Shown here: piece by piece, positions 49,018-58,786 of the stretch
How positions within the stretch are numbered: the stretch's first letter is position 1
Layout of the letters: the number at the start of each line of letters is the position of its first letter
Assembly (NCBI GenBank): GCA_026004795.1
Contig: BPJV01000005.1
Location: 186,001 to 250,000, forward strand
Reading direction: 5' to 3'
Source of the DNA: Pirellulaceae bacterium
Lineage (GTDB): Bacteria; Planctomycetota; Planctomycetia; Pirellulales; Pirellulaceae
DNA: 64,000 nucleotides
Made by a program: the position numbers and the translations under genes
The notes under the pieces: model-generated
What the model was told of the DNA's origin: nothing
The model's input: the letters and a program-made list of their open reading frames with translations, nothing else
Database searches by the model: none

Positions 49018-50166
49018 ATGATTGCTTATCCCCGACGACAACCGTTAATCGACCTGTTGCGGCATGGCGAAGCAGGCATCCGCATGGGCGCATTGCACCT
49101 GCTCAGTGAAAGTTATACCGATTCGCCTGAAATTTATGCCCGGGTGGTCGAAGGTTGGAAGGCGTGGGGAATTGACTCGGCGTTTACCGAACTGCCGATG
49201 CTCAGCTTTTTTCCCATTCCCGTGGCGGAGATCGAAGACTGCTACTGGCGTGCTGAGCGGATGGCTGTGGGCCAAGCCTTGACGTCGCCGCAGTCGCGTG
49301 CGGCGGGAAAGTTGCTTGAGCAACTCGTTACCCTGCCGGCGGTGGACCTTGCTGAACATGTCGAGGCGATTGCCGCCGCCAAACAGCGCAGCAAGATCTT
49401 CTTTCGCGTCGATATGGATACGCTGAGGATGCGGGTGGAGTTCTTACAGTACTCGGCCGACCAACTAGCACGCATTCTCGATGATTCCATCGACATGTTG
49501 ACGCGCCATCGTGAATCGGCAGAAGCCTTTCGACGGGCCAGTTCTGCGTTGGAATCGTTGCGCCTGCGTTTTCCAGACTACATCGATCTGCCATCGGTGA
49601 TACGGCAGGGAAGCAGCCCATCGCCGCACCACGAGATGAGTCTGCTGATGACGCTGCAGAGTCTGGTGCGGTTTCCCGACCCTGCCACCCTGGAGGCGAT
49701 GGTGGACCTGCTCAGCAGTGAGGAGGAAGGGATCGTCAGTACGGTAACCGAAGCATTGGTACGCGAGGGATCGCCCCAATCGCTGGAGGTGTTCTATCGA
49801 ACGTATCCGTCGAGCAAAGATCCAGCGCGGCAATGGATCGCCCGCGGCTTGCAACGCATGAATTCGTCGGATGCCGCCGATTGGATTGCCGAGTTGCGCA
49901 TGGCCGAGCCCGAACCGCATCTCTGGTTGATGTTACTGATTGCCGAAGTGCGTCAATTCGATGCTTCCTCCGCCCCGCGGCTGGCGCGGGAATTGGATCG
50001 ACTCATGTCTCCCTCCGAAATGTTGATCGATTCGCTATGCCTTTTCCTTTCCATGCATGAACCGCTGGAGGATGAGGGCGTGCGGGAGTTGGAGAAGGCG
50101 TTTACCGATTACTTGCAACGGATCGATCGACGGCTGGCCAAACGCCTCGGCGACCACTTGCGGTAA
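49018..50166 (+). CDS. Helical-repeat (HEAT-like) protein
   Basis: The 382-residue, apparently soluble protein is built of alpha-helical pairs (IDLLRHGEAGIRMGALHLLSES, ATLEAMVDLLSSEEEGIVSTVTEALVREGSPQSLEVFYRTY). They resemble HEAT or armadillo repeats. No signal peptide or catalytic motif is visible. ATG 49018 is chosen because the upstream 145 codons of open frame do not look like protein. The next gene is 88 bases downstream on the same strand, so co-transcription is possible. Confidence 0.65.
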   Translation: MIAYPRRQPLIDLLRHGEAGIRMGALHLLSESYTDSPEIYARVVEGWKAWGIDSAFTELPMLSFFPIPVAEIEDCYWRAERMAVGQALTSPQSRAAGKLLEQLVTLPAVDLAEHVEAIAAAKQRSKIFFRVDMDTLRMRVEFLQYSADQLARILDDSIDMLTRHRESAEAFRRASSALESLRLRFPDYIDLPSVIRQGSSPSPHHEMSLLMTLQSLVRFPDPATLEAMVDLLSSEEEGIVSTVTEALVREGSPQSLEVFYRTYPSSKDPARQWIARGLQRMNSSDAADWIAELRMAEPEPHLWLMLLIAEVRQFDASSAPRLARELDRLMSPSEMLIDSLCLFLSMHEPLEDEGVRELEKAFTDYLQRIDRRLAKRLGDHLR

Positions 50167-50254
50167 TGTTCTCGTTTCTGCTCGGATCGTTTTTCCACCC
50201 ACGTCCCGTCCACCTTGTGGATTGATCGTTTTTTGTTTCAGGCATCTATCAGGC

Positions 50255-52282
50255 ATGGCCATGAAGGCTTCTCCGACCATCGTCCGCTCGGTATGTCCTT
50301 TGGATTGTCCCGACACCTGCGCACTGCACATCACGGTCGCCGATAATCGGATGGTGCGTGTCACCGGCCAACGGCAGCATCCCATCACGCGTGGATTCGC
50401 TTGTGTAAAACTAGCCCATTATCCGGAACGTCAGCACCATCCCGATCGACTGCTCCACCCCATGAAGCGGATCGGCGCGAAGGGGGAAGGCCGGTTCACT
50501 CCAATCAGTTGGGAGGAAGCGATCGATGACATCGCGGCGCGGCTCCGCCAACGCATCGAACAATTCGGTGAACAAAGCATACTCCCGTATTGCTATGCCG
50601 GCACCATGGGCTTGATCCAGCGTGATCATCCTCTGGCATTTTTTCGTGCCTTGGGGGCAGCGGAACTGGACCAGACCATCTGTGCGTCGACCGGCAGTGC
50701 GGGTTGGGAGAGTCGGTATGGACCGCACAAATTCTCCACGCCACCCGAGAGTGTCCGCCACGCGCGATTGATCGTGCTCTGGGGAATCAACGCCGCGCGT
50801 TCCCACTCCCACCTCCTCCCCTGGATCAAGGAGGCGAAACATCGCGGTGCGAGGGTAATCCATATCGATCCCTACCGCAACGAAACCAGCCATTTGGCCG
50901 ACGAGCACTGGCCCATCGTGCCAGGAACCGACACCGCCTTGGCGCTGGCCCTGGGTGGCGAGATTCTCCGTCTCGGCGGTGAAGATCGGGAGTATCTAGC
51001 CCGCTATGCCAGTGGGCTCGACCAGTATCGACAAGCCTGTGTCCAATGGCCGGTGGAACGGGCGGCGGAATACTGCGGTATCGCCGCGGAGAGAATTCGT
51101 CATTTGGCGCAGCAGATGAGTCGGCATCGCCAGACGTACATCAAGATCGGTTACGGAATGACGCGCAACGAAGGTGGCGGCAATGCCACCAGTGCCATCG
51201 CGTTACTGCCGGCCTTGATCGGTGCCTGGCAGCACCTCGGCGGCGGAGGTGGAATTTCCACCAGCGGCGCGTTCCGCTTGAATACCACTCGCTACAGCGG
51301 CATGCACTTGTTGCGCCCTGGGCGACGACGCGTCAATCAGAATCAACTCGGCAAGGCACTCCTGTCCCACTCCCCACGCCTCTCCGCCCTCTTTGTCTTC
51401 AATTCCAATCCGGCCGTCGTCGCTCCCGATTCGTCCGCCGTCCGCCAAGGGCTGTTGCGGGAGGACTTGCTCACGGTCGTGTTGGAGCATTTTCAGACGG
51501 ATACCGCCGATTACGCCGATTACCTGCTGCCGGCGACGACGTTTGCCGAGCATGCGGATTTGTACGCTGCCTACGGGCATTACTATCTTCAATGGGCCGA
51601 GCCGATCCTTGCGCCGCCCGGGCAGTGCCGGCCGAACTCCTGGTTCTTTCAACAGTTGGCGCGACAGCTCGGTTTGCACGACCCGGTGTTCTCCATGACG
51701 ACCGAGGAGCTGGCCGCGGACTTGTTGGACACTGAGCATCCTTTTCTCGCGGGTATTTCTTTTGAGCAGTTGCGGGCACGGCGAAGCGTTCGACTGAACT
51801 TGCCCGAGCCGTTCTTGCCCTACTCTCGCGGTAGCAACTTTCCCGATGGGAAGATCCGATTCTCACCCCCGCCGCAACAAGTTGTCTTTCGCGACGGTAT
51901 CGATGAGGAGTTCCCTCTGCGGCTCATATCTCCTCCCGGTCCATTTGTCCTGAATACCACGATGGGAAACATCGAGTCGCTGTTGCGGGCATCAGGAAGC
52001 GAACCGCGGGTACTGATGCATCCGGATGACGCCTCCCGTTACGGAGTGCGTCATGGTCAGCGGATTGGTATCCGCAGTCGGCATGGGCGCATCGTACGCC
52101 GTGTGGGGATCACCGACACCGTACGGCCCGGAGTAGTAGTTGCCCTTGGCCAGTGGTGGGCCAAACTTGCACCGGACCGGCGAAGTTTGAATGAACTGAC
52201 CTCTCAAGAGCTGACCGATATGGGAGGCGGCAGTTTGTTCGGCAATCCGGCAGTGGCCGTGACTGCTGAACCTCCATGCTGA
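50255..52282 (+). CDS. Molybdopterin oxidoreductase with N-terminal [4Fe-4S] motif
   Basis: The 675-residue DMSO-reductase-family protein has four N-terminal cysteines for a [4Fe-4S] cluster (C14, C18 and C22 in SVCPLDCPDTC; C50 in RGFACVK). The bis-MGD binding blocks follow (VLWGINAARSHSHLLPWI, IDPYRNETSHLAD, PGTDTALALAL, KIGYGMTRNEGGGN, FVFNSNPAVV). The C-terminal pterin domain begins near FVLNTTMGNIESLLRASG. No Tat signal is present, so it is cytoplasmic. The substrate is undefined. No FeS or membrane subunit is encoded beside it, so electron partners must lie elsewhere. Confidence 0.88.
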   Translation: MAMKASPTIVRSVCPLDCPDTCALHITVADNRMVRVTGQRQHPITRGFACVKLAHYPERQHHPDRLLHPMKRIGAKGEGRFTPISWEEAIDDIAARLRQRIEQFGEQSILPYCYAGTMGLIQRDHPLAFFRALGAAELDQTICASTGSAGWESRYGPHKFSTPPESVRHARLIVLWGINAARSHSHLLPWIKEAKHRGARVIHIDPYRNETSHLADEHWPIVPGTDTALALALGGEILRLGGEDREYLARYASGLDQYRQACVQWPVERAAEYCGIAAERIRHLAQQMSRHRQTYIKIGYGMTRNEGGGNATSAIALLPALIGAWQHLGGGGGISTSGAFRLNTTRYSGMHLLRPGRRRVNQNQLGKALLSHSPRLSALFVFNSNPAVVAPDSSAVRQGLLREDLLTVVLEHFQTDTADYADYLLPATTFAEHADLYAAYGHYYLQWAEPILAPPGQCRPNSWFFQQLARQLGLHDPVFSMTTEELAADLLDTEHPFLAGISFEQLRARRSVRLNLPEPFLPYSRGSNFPDGKIRFSPPPQQVVFRDGIDEEFPLRLISPPGPFVLNTTMGNIESLLRASGSEPRVLMHPDDASRYGVRHGQRIGIRSRHGRIVRRVGITDTVRPGVVVALGQWWAKLAPDRRSLNELTSQELTDMGGGSLFGNPAVAVTAEPPC

Positions 52283-52630
52283 AGGGCTTCCGCGACCACG
52301 CTTCGCCATGGCGTCTGCCATGGTCGATGCTTGGCGGCAGGCGGGGAGCCACGCTCATGGCATCGTCAGCGAACTTGCGAAAACGTAACCGCATTTTTCT
52401 TGAGTCGGCTGCGCCGTTAGGGATAATGACGCGCAGATGGCGAAGGGCGACATGCGCTTTTCCACTTGGACCACGATTCGGTCCTCCCCATCGTGTTCCG
52501 GCATTGGCTGGACCTTGATGATGGACCGGTCGCGGCGTGGTTCATGCTTAACGGTTCGGCGCGAGAGTCCGGTATTTGCGCTCGCTTGCCACGGTTACCC
52601 AATTACTTTTGTTTGCATCGGAGGGCAGTC
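52283..52630. other. Intergenic region
   Basis: A plus-strand frame is open from 52466 into the next gene but precedes its signal peptide and has no ribosome site. GGAGG shortly before 52631 marks the real start. No other element is seen. Confidence 0.5.
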
Positions 52631-53719
52631 ATGTTCCGTCGGGTTTGTTGGTACACCGTTTGGGTATTGGTAGGTGCGATCTCTCCCGGGGTGGCGGCCT
52701 CTGCCGCGGACGGTTTTCGCACGGGCAAACCAGATTTGCAGCAGGCAGGGGTGCTCGCCTTCGCCCCCGACGGCATATTGCTGGTGGGCGACACGGTAGG
52801 TGCCGCCGTCTTTGCCATCGATACCGAAGATCGTGGGCCGGAGCATCAAGGGGCTCCAGTGCACATCGAGGGAATTAACAAACGCATCGCCGCACTGACC
52901 GGATCGACACCCGACGACGTGCTCATCAATGACCTGGCAGTCAACCCGGCCAGCGGGAAGGTTTATCTCTCCGCCTCGATTGGTCGAGGCCCTGATGCTG
53001 CCGCGGCCATCTTTTGCGTCGACCACTCGGGGCAACTGAGTGAGTTCTCATTGGATCAGGTGCGTTACGCCAAGAGCGTCTTTCAGGATGCCCCGGAGTT
53101 CATTGCTGGCCGTCGCAATCCACGCTTGAGCGCGATTACCGATATCCAATTCCTGGACGGTAAAGTGATCGTAGCCGGCTTGAGCAACGAGGAGTTTGCA
53201 TCGAAACTTCGTGTACTGGACTACCCGTTCAATGGCCAGCAGGTTGCCACCAGCATCGAGGTGTTCCACGGTGCTCATGGTCGGCTGGAAACCCACTCGC
53301 CCGTTCGCACCTTCATCACGTACGATAACGCCGTACTGGCTGCCTACACTTGTACGCCTCTGGTCACGATCCCTCTGGAAGACTTGCAGGGAGATAAGGT
53401 GCGAGGCAAGACCGTTGCCGAGCTGGGCAATCGCAACCATCCGCTGGACATGATCGTTTATCGCAAAGGTGATCAGGATTATCTGTTGTTGGCCAACAGC
53501 GCGCGAGGCGTGATGAAACTGAAGTTGAGCGCTGCGGAGCTGAACGCAGTGCCACCGATTACCGAGCATATTCCCGGTGGTGGTACGGCCGGCCTTCCCT
53601 TCGAGCAATTAAATGAGCTGGAAAATGTGGTCCAATTGGACAAGCTCGACGCGGCCCATGCCGTGCTCTTGGTCGATGTGGGTGACGCTCTCGACTTGCG
53701 GACCATTCCCTTGCCGTAA
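52631..53719 (+). CDS. Secreted beta-propeller-like protein
   Basis: The 362-residue protein has signal peptide MFRRVCWYTVWVLVGAISPGVAASAA and GGAGG upstream. The mature part alternates short strand-rich segments: VLAFAPDGILLVGDTVGAAVFAID, DLAVNPASGKVYLSASIGRG and ITDIQFLDGKVIVAGLS. This is the pattern of a beta-propeller. No catalytic residues are recognised. It is probably periplasmic or surface-exposed. It is followed 71 bases later by another secreted protein gene on the same strand, which suggests a joint function. Confidence 0.7.
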   Translation: MFRRVCWYTVWVLVGAISPGVAASAADGFRTGKPDLQQAGVLAFAPDGILLVGDTVGAAVFAIDTEDRGPEHQGAPVHIEGINKRIAALTGSTPDDVLINDLAVNPASGKVYLSASIGRGPDAAAAIFCVDHSGQLSEFSLDQVRYAKSVFQDAPEFIAGRRNPRLSAITDIQFLDGKVIVAGLSNEEFASKLRVLDYPFNGQQVATSIEVFHGAHGRLETHSPVRTFITYDNAVLAAYTCTPLVTIPLEDLQGDKVRGKTVAELGNRNHPLDMIVYRKGDQDYLLLANSARGVMKLKLSAAELNAVPPITEHIPGGGTAGLPFEQLNELENVVQLDKLDAAHAVLLVDVGDALDLRTIPLP

Positions 53720-53790
53720 AGGAAGACTGCGCAAAGAATTGCTCTACTGAAAACGCGCTTCAACATCCCGGTTCCACAGGAAAAGAGCTC

Positions 53791-54951
53791 ATGCGATTCC
53801 TTCATTGGATGGGGATCATCACGCTGGCGCTTGCCGCCGTAACGGTGACGAGCTTCGCCGCCGCGGTGGCCGACACCCGAGCAACACTCGATGCGCAAGG
53901 GACCGCAGAGGTCTACATTGACAAGGACGGTGAGCGCCCATGGATCGCGTTGCGGGGCGTGTCCATCGACCCGCAACGCGATGCCCACGAGTATTTTCAA
54001 GTAGTTGTTGCGCCAGAAGAAGCCGATGCGGACTCGGAACCGAACCCGCCAATGTTGGGGGAATTCGAAGTAGTCGAGGCAGAGATACGGTTCCTTCCCA
54101 AATACCCGTTGCACCCGCGTGTAGTGTATGAGGTTCGCTTGAGCCCCTGGCTGCGACGGCAGTTATCGCTTGCTCAGCAATCGGTTCAACTGAAGCTCGA
54201 CGAACCGCCGACCGCGCCGCGAGGCGAAGTCGTTGCGGTCTATCCTTCGGCCGACCTGTTGCCTGAAAATCTGCTGAAATTCTACATCCACTTCTCGGTT
54301 CCCATGAGTCGTGGAAACGCTTACCAGTGGATCGAGCTTTATCGTGGAGACGAACGGGTCAGCGAAGCGTTCCTTGAGCTGGGAGAAGAGTTGTGGGACC
54401 GACAGCAACAACGGTTTACATTGTTCGTCCACCCCGGCCGGTTGAAGCGCGGCGTGCGTCCCTATGAAGAGCTGGGCGCTCCCCTGCAACACGGTCAGGA
54501 ATATACGTTGAAGATTCGCCAGGAGTGGAAGGACGCCACGGGGAATCCCTTGCGGAGCGATTTTGTCAAACGCTTTCGTGTCGGCCCACCGGACCGAGAG
54601 CAGTTGAACCCTGAGCACTGGCGAATTGAAACGCCTAAGAGGAACACCACCGATGTGGTAGCCATTGTGTTCGACGAGCCGCTTGATCATGCGATGTTGC
54701 AGCGAGTACTGGAAGTTAAGGACGCTGAGGGGCGATCGATCGAGGGGCACATTGCCATTGAAGACCATCAGCGCCGATGGGAGTTTCGTCCAGATGCTTC
54801 CTGGAAGCCCGGTAATTATCGCATCGAAATCGCGGCCAACCTCGAGGATCTGTGCGGCAATAGTCTCGCGCGTCCGTTTGAGGTCAGGCTGCAGGACAAC
54901 CATGCGGTCGATCCGCGCGCTCGAATTGCCATCGAGTTTCTGGTGGAGTGA
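53791..54951 (+). CDS. Secreted protein with bacterial Ig-like (SbsA/Big_5) domains
   Basis: The 386-residue protein has an N-terminal signal peptide (MRFLHWMGIITLALAAVTVTSFAAA). The family pattern is visible twice: YPSADLLPENLLKFYIHFSVPMSRG, and VVAIVFDEPLDHAMLQRVLEVKDAEG with a closing WEFRPDASWKPGNYRIEIAANLEDLCGNSLA. The ending DLCGNSL is typical of SbsA_Ig/Big_5 modules in cell-surface proteins. No enzymatic motif is present. It probably works with the propeller-like protein upstream. Confidence 0.75.
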   Translation: MRFLHWMGIITLALAAVTVTSFAAAVADTRATLDAQGTAEVYIDKDGERPWIALRGVSIDPQRDAHEYFQVVVAPEEADADSEPNPPMLGEFEVVEAEIRFLPKYPLHPRVVYEVRLSPWLRRQLSLAQQSVQLKLDEPPTAPRGEVVAVYPSADLLPENLLKFYIHFSVPMSRGNAYQWIELYRGDERVSEAFLELGEELWDRQQQRFTLFVHPGRLKRGVRPYEELGAPLQHGQEYTLKIRQEWKDATGNPLRSDFVKRFRVGPPDREQLNPEHWRIETPKRNTTDVVAIVFDEPLDHAMLQRVLEVKDAEGRSIEGHIAIEDHQRRWEFRPDASWKPGNYRIEIAANLEDLCGNSLARPFEVRLQDNHAVDPRARIAIEFLVE

Positions 54952-55001
54952 ATGCCACGCAACTGGGCCAGGCGGAAGAAACGGCCGGTGCGAGTTGGGT
55001 A

Positions 55002-56894
55002 TCAAGATTCCTCGAACGGGCCTACGTCGAGGACGATGACGCTGATCCGTCCCATCGGCTGGGCCGGGGATCTGGGGACTACGGCCCATCGAGGAGCACA
55101 GATCCTTTCCAGTCGTTCGACTTGTTCGTCAAGCATTCTTCGCGGCCCTCGAAAAACGATCCACATGCGGCCGGGCACCGCACCCTCCGCCTCCCATTGC
55201 CGTCGCCAGTCGGCAGCGCCGCCTACCAGGGGGATGGGGTCGACACCCTGCGGTGCAGTAGCAGGGCGCACTTGATACATCCCCCGTAACGGAAAACTCA
55301 AGTATGCTCGCATCAAACCGTCGACGGGAACCGACTCCGTTTCCCCCTCAAGCAGTCCAGCCCAGCAACTCAGCCGATCCCCTGCTCGCCACTGACGAGA
55401 GATCAACCGCGACGCCGCTCGCCAGTCCTCTCCGCGTTGCCAGCCGAGCACGTATCCGTCGGCCCAGATGTTCAGCGTTCCCTGAGTAGCGAGCATCCCT
55501 ACGAGTCCGCCAAGAAACACTGTCGTGCGCAACCAAGAGGTGGGTAGATGCAGCCACAAGATGATTGAGAAAATTGCCAACGGCAGTTCGATGGGTAGCA
55601 GGTAACGGCTATGCAGCAGGGGAGCCACTCCTGCAGCCGTTAATCCCCAATAGACGACCAATGGAGCCAGCCAGGCGACGCCCCAAAAGGCGGCGGCGAA
55701 GCGATACTCCAGCGGTGGACGAGGCATCGCTGGGCGGTCACCGCAAAGCTGTCGCGCGATCATTGCGGAGATCGAAACCGCGTACCCCGCTCCCACGGCA
55801 CCGATCCACGGGAGAAAGGGAAAGATACTTACCAAGTGTCCTAGAGCCGTATCGCCGGCAAACGCATTCCATTGCCTGCGCCGTGCCCACACCTCGACGG
55901 CCAATCCGCGGACGTCCCAGGCGATGGCCCCCATCAGCAGCACCCCCAAGAACAGCACCCCGGCAGGGAGAAGCGCAGGAGGTACCGGGCGCCGCAGAGA
56001 TAGCCATCCCCAAGCCGCCAGTTGAATGGCGACGACCGGAACCGAGGCCAGGTGCAACCACACGGCTAGACCGCAGCAGACGCAGCCGCCTAGGGCAAGT
56101 CGTGCCAGTCGGACGTCTGGCCGCCCCCCGCCCCCAGCGGCCGACAGCGGTAAATTCCCTAACCGCCAGGCGCTCCACAGGAGATACCAACCCACGAGCA
56201 CCACCAATTGGACCATCGCATACGGCCGCGCCTCGGTCGAGTAAAACACTTGAATGCGATCAAGCCCCATCCACCCTAGCACAGCGAGTGTGGGCCAGAA
56301 AAACGCATGCTGGCAGACAGCCGCCGTGACACCCTTCCGCAAAAGGGGCCCTTCCTTCTTGGCGGCACCGCTCGATAAAGACGGCAGATACGTGGCAGCC
56401 AGGATGCAGTGAACCGCCAAGACGAGTGCCACCCACCAGGCGATGAGGCTAGGCATGCGCAGGGCGACTTCAGATTGTCCCGTCAGGCCAGTGAGAATCC
56501 AGAGGGCGAAGAAGTAGAGGGAAGTTTGATTGCCCATGGCCGCCCGAGGCGCCACCTCCTCCCATCGGCCTGATAGGACCCAACTGGAGTGCAGTTCATC
56601 CAACCAAAGTGGTTCGGTCAATCCTGCCGCAGCGTAGGTGATGGGCAGCAGGAGGGCCACTCCCCGCCAAAGGAACCATTTTGGTGGATCTTGCCTCAGA
56701 CAGCTTGACGTTGAATCGCTGGCGGTGTGCAATGGAATGGGTGGGGAGTAAAATAGGGTGCTTGGGAATTGGTCCGCGACCGCAATCGGATTTCTCAACA
56801 CGATCTTGTCGAAGTTCTTCAGTGGCCTAGAAACCGATTCCGACGCCGGTAGGCCGAGTTCGGTGCATCTCTGAGAGAGGAACCCCCATGCCAC
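55002..56894 (-). CDS. GT39-like membrane glycosyltransferase/mannosyltransferase-like protein
   Basis: The protein has up to 630 residues with about ten hydrophobic helices. An acidic motif lies in the first extracytoplasmic loop (LTEPLWLDELHSSWVL), as in dolichyl-phosphate-mannose/ArnT-type GT-C transferases. A soluble C-terminal part follows (GWQRGEDWRAASRLISRQW). Such enzymes transfer lipid-linked sugars. The first 70 or so codons (to about 56685) are unlikely to be protein and overlap the divergent pilin gene by seven bases, so the real start is probably inside. No in-frame ATG precedes the first membrane helix; a GTG near 56799 is a candidate. Confidence 0.7.
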   Translation of the reverse strand: MAWGFLSQRCTELGLPASESVSRPLKNFDKIVLRNPIAVADQFPSTLFYSPPIPLHTASDSTSSCLRQDPPKWFLWRGVALLLPITYAAAGLTEPLWLDELHSSWVLSGRWEEVAPRAAMGNQTSLYFFALWILTGLTGQSEVALRMPSLIAWWVALVLAVHCILAATYLPSLSSGAAKKEGPLLRKGVTAAVCQHAFFWPTLAVLGWMGLDRIQVFYSTEARPYAMVQLVVLVGWYLLWSAWRLGNLPLSAAGGGGRPDVRLARLALGGCVCCGLAVWLHLASVPVVAIQLAAWGWLSLRRPVPPALLPAGVLFLGVLLMGAIAWDVRGLAVEVWARRRQWNAFAGDTALGHLVSIFPFLPWIGAVGAGYAVSISAMIARQLCGDRPAMPRPPLEYRFAAAFWGVAWLAPLVVYWGLTAAGVAPLLHSRYLLPIELPLAIFSIILWLHLPTSWLRTTVFLGGLVGMLATQGTLNIWADGYVLGWQRGEDWRAASRLISRQWRAGDRLSCWAGLLEGETESVPVDGLMRAYLSFPLRGMYQVRPATAPQGVDPIPLVGGAADWRRQWEAEGAVPGRMWIVFRGPRRMLDEQVERLERICAPRWAVVPRSPAQPMGRISVIVLDVGPFEES

Positions 56895-58774
56895 GACGCT
56901 ATCGCGTTTCTTCAGCCCGTCGCCGCGGATTTACGCTCATCGAAGTCATGATTGCGACGGCCGTCACGCTGCTGATGATGATCGCCTTGGCTCAAATGTT
57001 CAAGATCATCGGTGACAGCATGAAGCGTGGTCGAGCAGCTCTGCAACTGAACAACCGCCTGCGCACCGTTGTCATGCGACTACAGCACGATTTGGAAAAC
57101 TTGACCGTCGTACCACGACCTCCTGCCACCGAAGGCGAAGGTTATCTGAAATACTTCGATGGGTCTACCACCGATTACACGGCAAGCACCATTTCGCCGC
57201 TTCTGAATCGTTTTGGTGATGTCGATGATATCTTGATGGGGACGGTTCGAGCGGGCGACGTATGGTTTACCGGTAAGGTGCCCAGATACTTCATCACTGG
57301 TATCGACGATCCGACCGATGTCGACGAGTTTACCATGGTTACTATCGCGGCGCAGCACGCCGAGTTCTGCGCTTTCTTGCAACCGATCGTGAGCAATGTC
57401 GGTAATCCAACGCAAGATCCTAGTTACTATTTGACCGCGTCGCCCAATGGGGCCGCGGCTTTTCAAGACGTCGATGGCCCGGGAGGGACCGCCAACGGTT
57501 TCCCCGATGGGTTTCGGCTGCATTACCGACGACTGTTGATTCGCCCAGACTTGAACACCATTCAAGATCCAACGACCGGTCAGTTGGTGCTTCCATTCGG
57601 CCGAGGTGTTAATGCGGGCGGAGCCGTTGATTGGACCATGGCCAGACCTCAGCCGGGTTTGCCCAGTCCATTGTGCGACATGACTGCGGCTCACCAGCAG
57701 TGCGATTTGTCGATCCGCCGAGTCTACGACGCCCCCATTCCCAACAACAGTGCGGCGGATCGAATTGCGGCCAATAGTTTGGAAGATCTGGCCCATCCGG
57801 CTAACCGTTTCGCTCATGTTCAGGTTCCTATTCCTGGAACCAGTTCTACGACGATGCCGGTCCTGGCCCTCGGCCCGCCGTTGTCGGTAAACACGTACGA
57901 TCCCGATGGGACTCTTGGGGGCAGCGGCTTTCGCGTCGGCTCTGGATTCCTCCATCCGGCTTTCGCCCTCTATGGAACGCGAGTTGGTGAGGATCTGTTG
58001 GCCAGCCAGGTGTTGGCCTTCGACGTCAAAGTGTTCGATCCGGCCGTGCCGTTGCTGCTAGCTCCGGGGCCCAATGGTACGCTGGACGGCGGAATCGATG
58101 GTTCGGACGATTTCGTGGTCGGCCCTAGTGATCCTGGTTTTGTCAGTCTGCTTGGTAATACTCCGCACAGTTACGGCGATTACGTCGACCTGTGTTGGGG
58201 AAGGAAAACAGCGGCGGCGATCCTGCAAACGACGGGAACAGCTCCTCCGCCATCGGACAATCTCGTCTCCCCTTTTAGTGGCTACTCCTCCACCAACTAT
58301 GCAAGTTTTGGTTTTTGGCGAGGCTTCACCGACCAACTTTATAAATCCGGTTTGGTCCTCACCACGCCCAACAACGCCATCCATTTGCTGCAACCGGCCT
58401 TCGATACCTGGACCACGGAGTTTGAGCGAGACGGCGTCCTCCAAGCCACGCGGGTGGGCCGCGAAGGTATCTGCCGGATTAGTGGGCTTCGGGACCTGTA
58501 TGGAGTCGGCGGCGACGATACCGCGTCTGCTCTGCCGGCGTGGCGTCAGATGTTCATCGACGGGGGAACGGATGGCGTTGATAACAATGACAATGGTCTG
58601 ACGGACGAAGGATACGGAAACTATCTGCCAGTGACTGCAGAAACGTGGGAGCGAGAAACTTCGCCTCCTTTCCCCGTCGATCTGCAGGGCATTCGGATCA
58701 CGGTCCGTATGGAAGATCCTGGTACGCGACAGATTCGCCAGATGTCGGTCACCAAAGAGTTTGTCTCGCGGTAG
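56888..58774 (+). CDS. Type II secretion/type IV pilin-like pseudopilin, very long
   Basis: The prepilin cleavage site is RRRGFTLIEVMIATAVTLLMMIALAQMF in phase: a basic leader, G/F junction, Glu at +5 (FTLIE), and a hydrophobic helix. A long extracytoplasmic domain follows. The total of 628 residues is much larger than GspG/H/I/J (150-250), as is common for planctomycete DUF1559-style or GspJ-like pseudopilins. The DIYD-like acidic repeats (GVDNNDNGLTDEGYGN) near residue 570 resemble calcium-binding motifs. The C-terminus LQGIRITVRMEDPGTRQIRQMSVTKEF resembles GspJ. No prepilin peptidase is nearby. Confidence 0.85.
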   Translation: MPRRYRVSSARRRGFTLIEVMIATAVTLLMMIALAQMFKIIGDSMKRGRAALQLNNRLRTVVMRLQHDLENLTVVPRPPATEGEGYLKYFDGSTTDYTASTISPLLNRFGDVDDILMGTVRAGDVWFTGKVPRYFITGIDDPTDVDEFTMVTIAAQHAEFCAFLQPIVSNVGNPTQDPSYYLTASPNGAAAFQDVDGPGGTANGFPDGFRLHYRRLLIRPDLNTIQDPTTGQLVLPFGRGVNAGGAVDWTMARPQPGLPSPLCDMTAAHQQCDLSIRRVYDAPIPNNSAADRIAANSLEDLAHPANRFAHVQVPIPGTSSTTMPVLALGPPLSVNTYDPDGTLGGSGFRVGSGFLHPAFALYGTRVGEDLLASQVLAFDVKVFDPAVPLLLAPGPNGTLDGGIDGSDDFVVGPSDPGFVSLLGNTPHSYGDYVDLCWGRKTAAAILQTTGTAPPPSDNLVSPFSGYSSTNYASFGFWRGFTDQLYKSGLVLTTPNNAIHLLQPAFDTWTTEFERDGVLQATRVGREGICRISGLRDLYGVGGDDTASALPAWRQMFIDGGTDGVDNNDNGLTDEGYGNYLPVTAETWERETSPPFPVDLQGIRITVRMEDPGTRQIRQMSVTKEFVSR

Positions 58775-58786
58775 ATTGGCAGTTCC

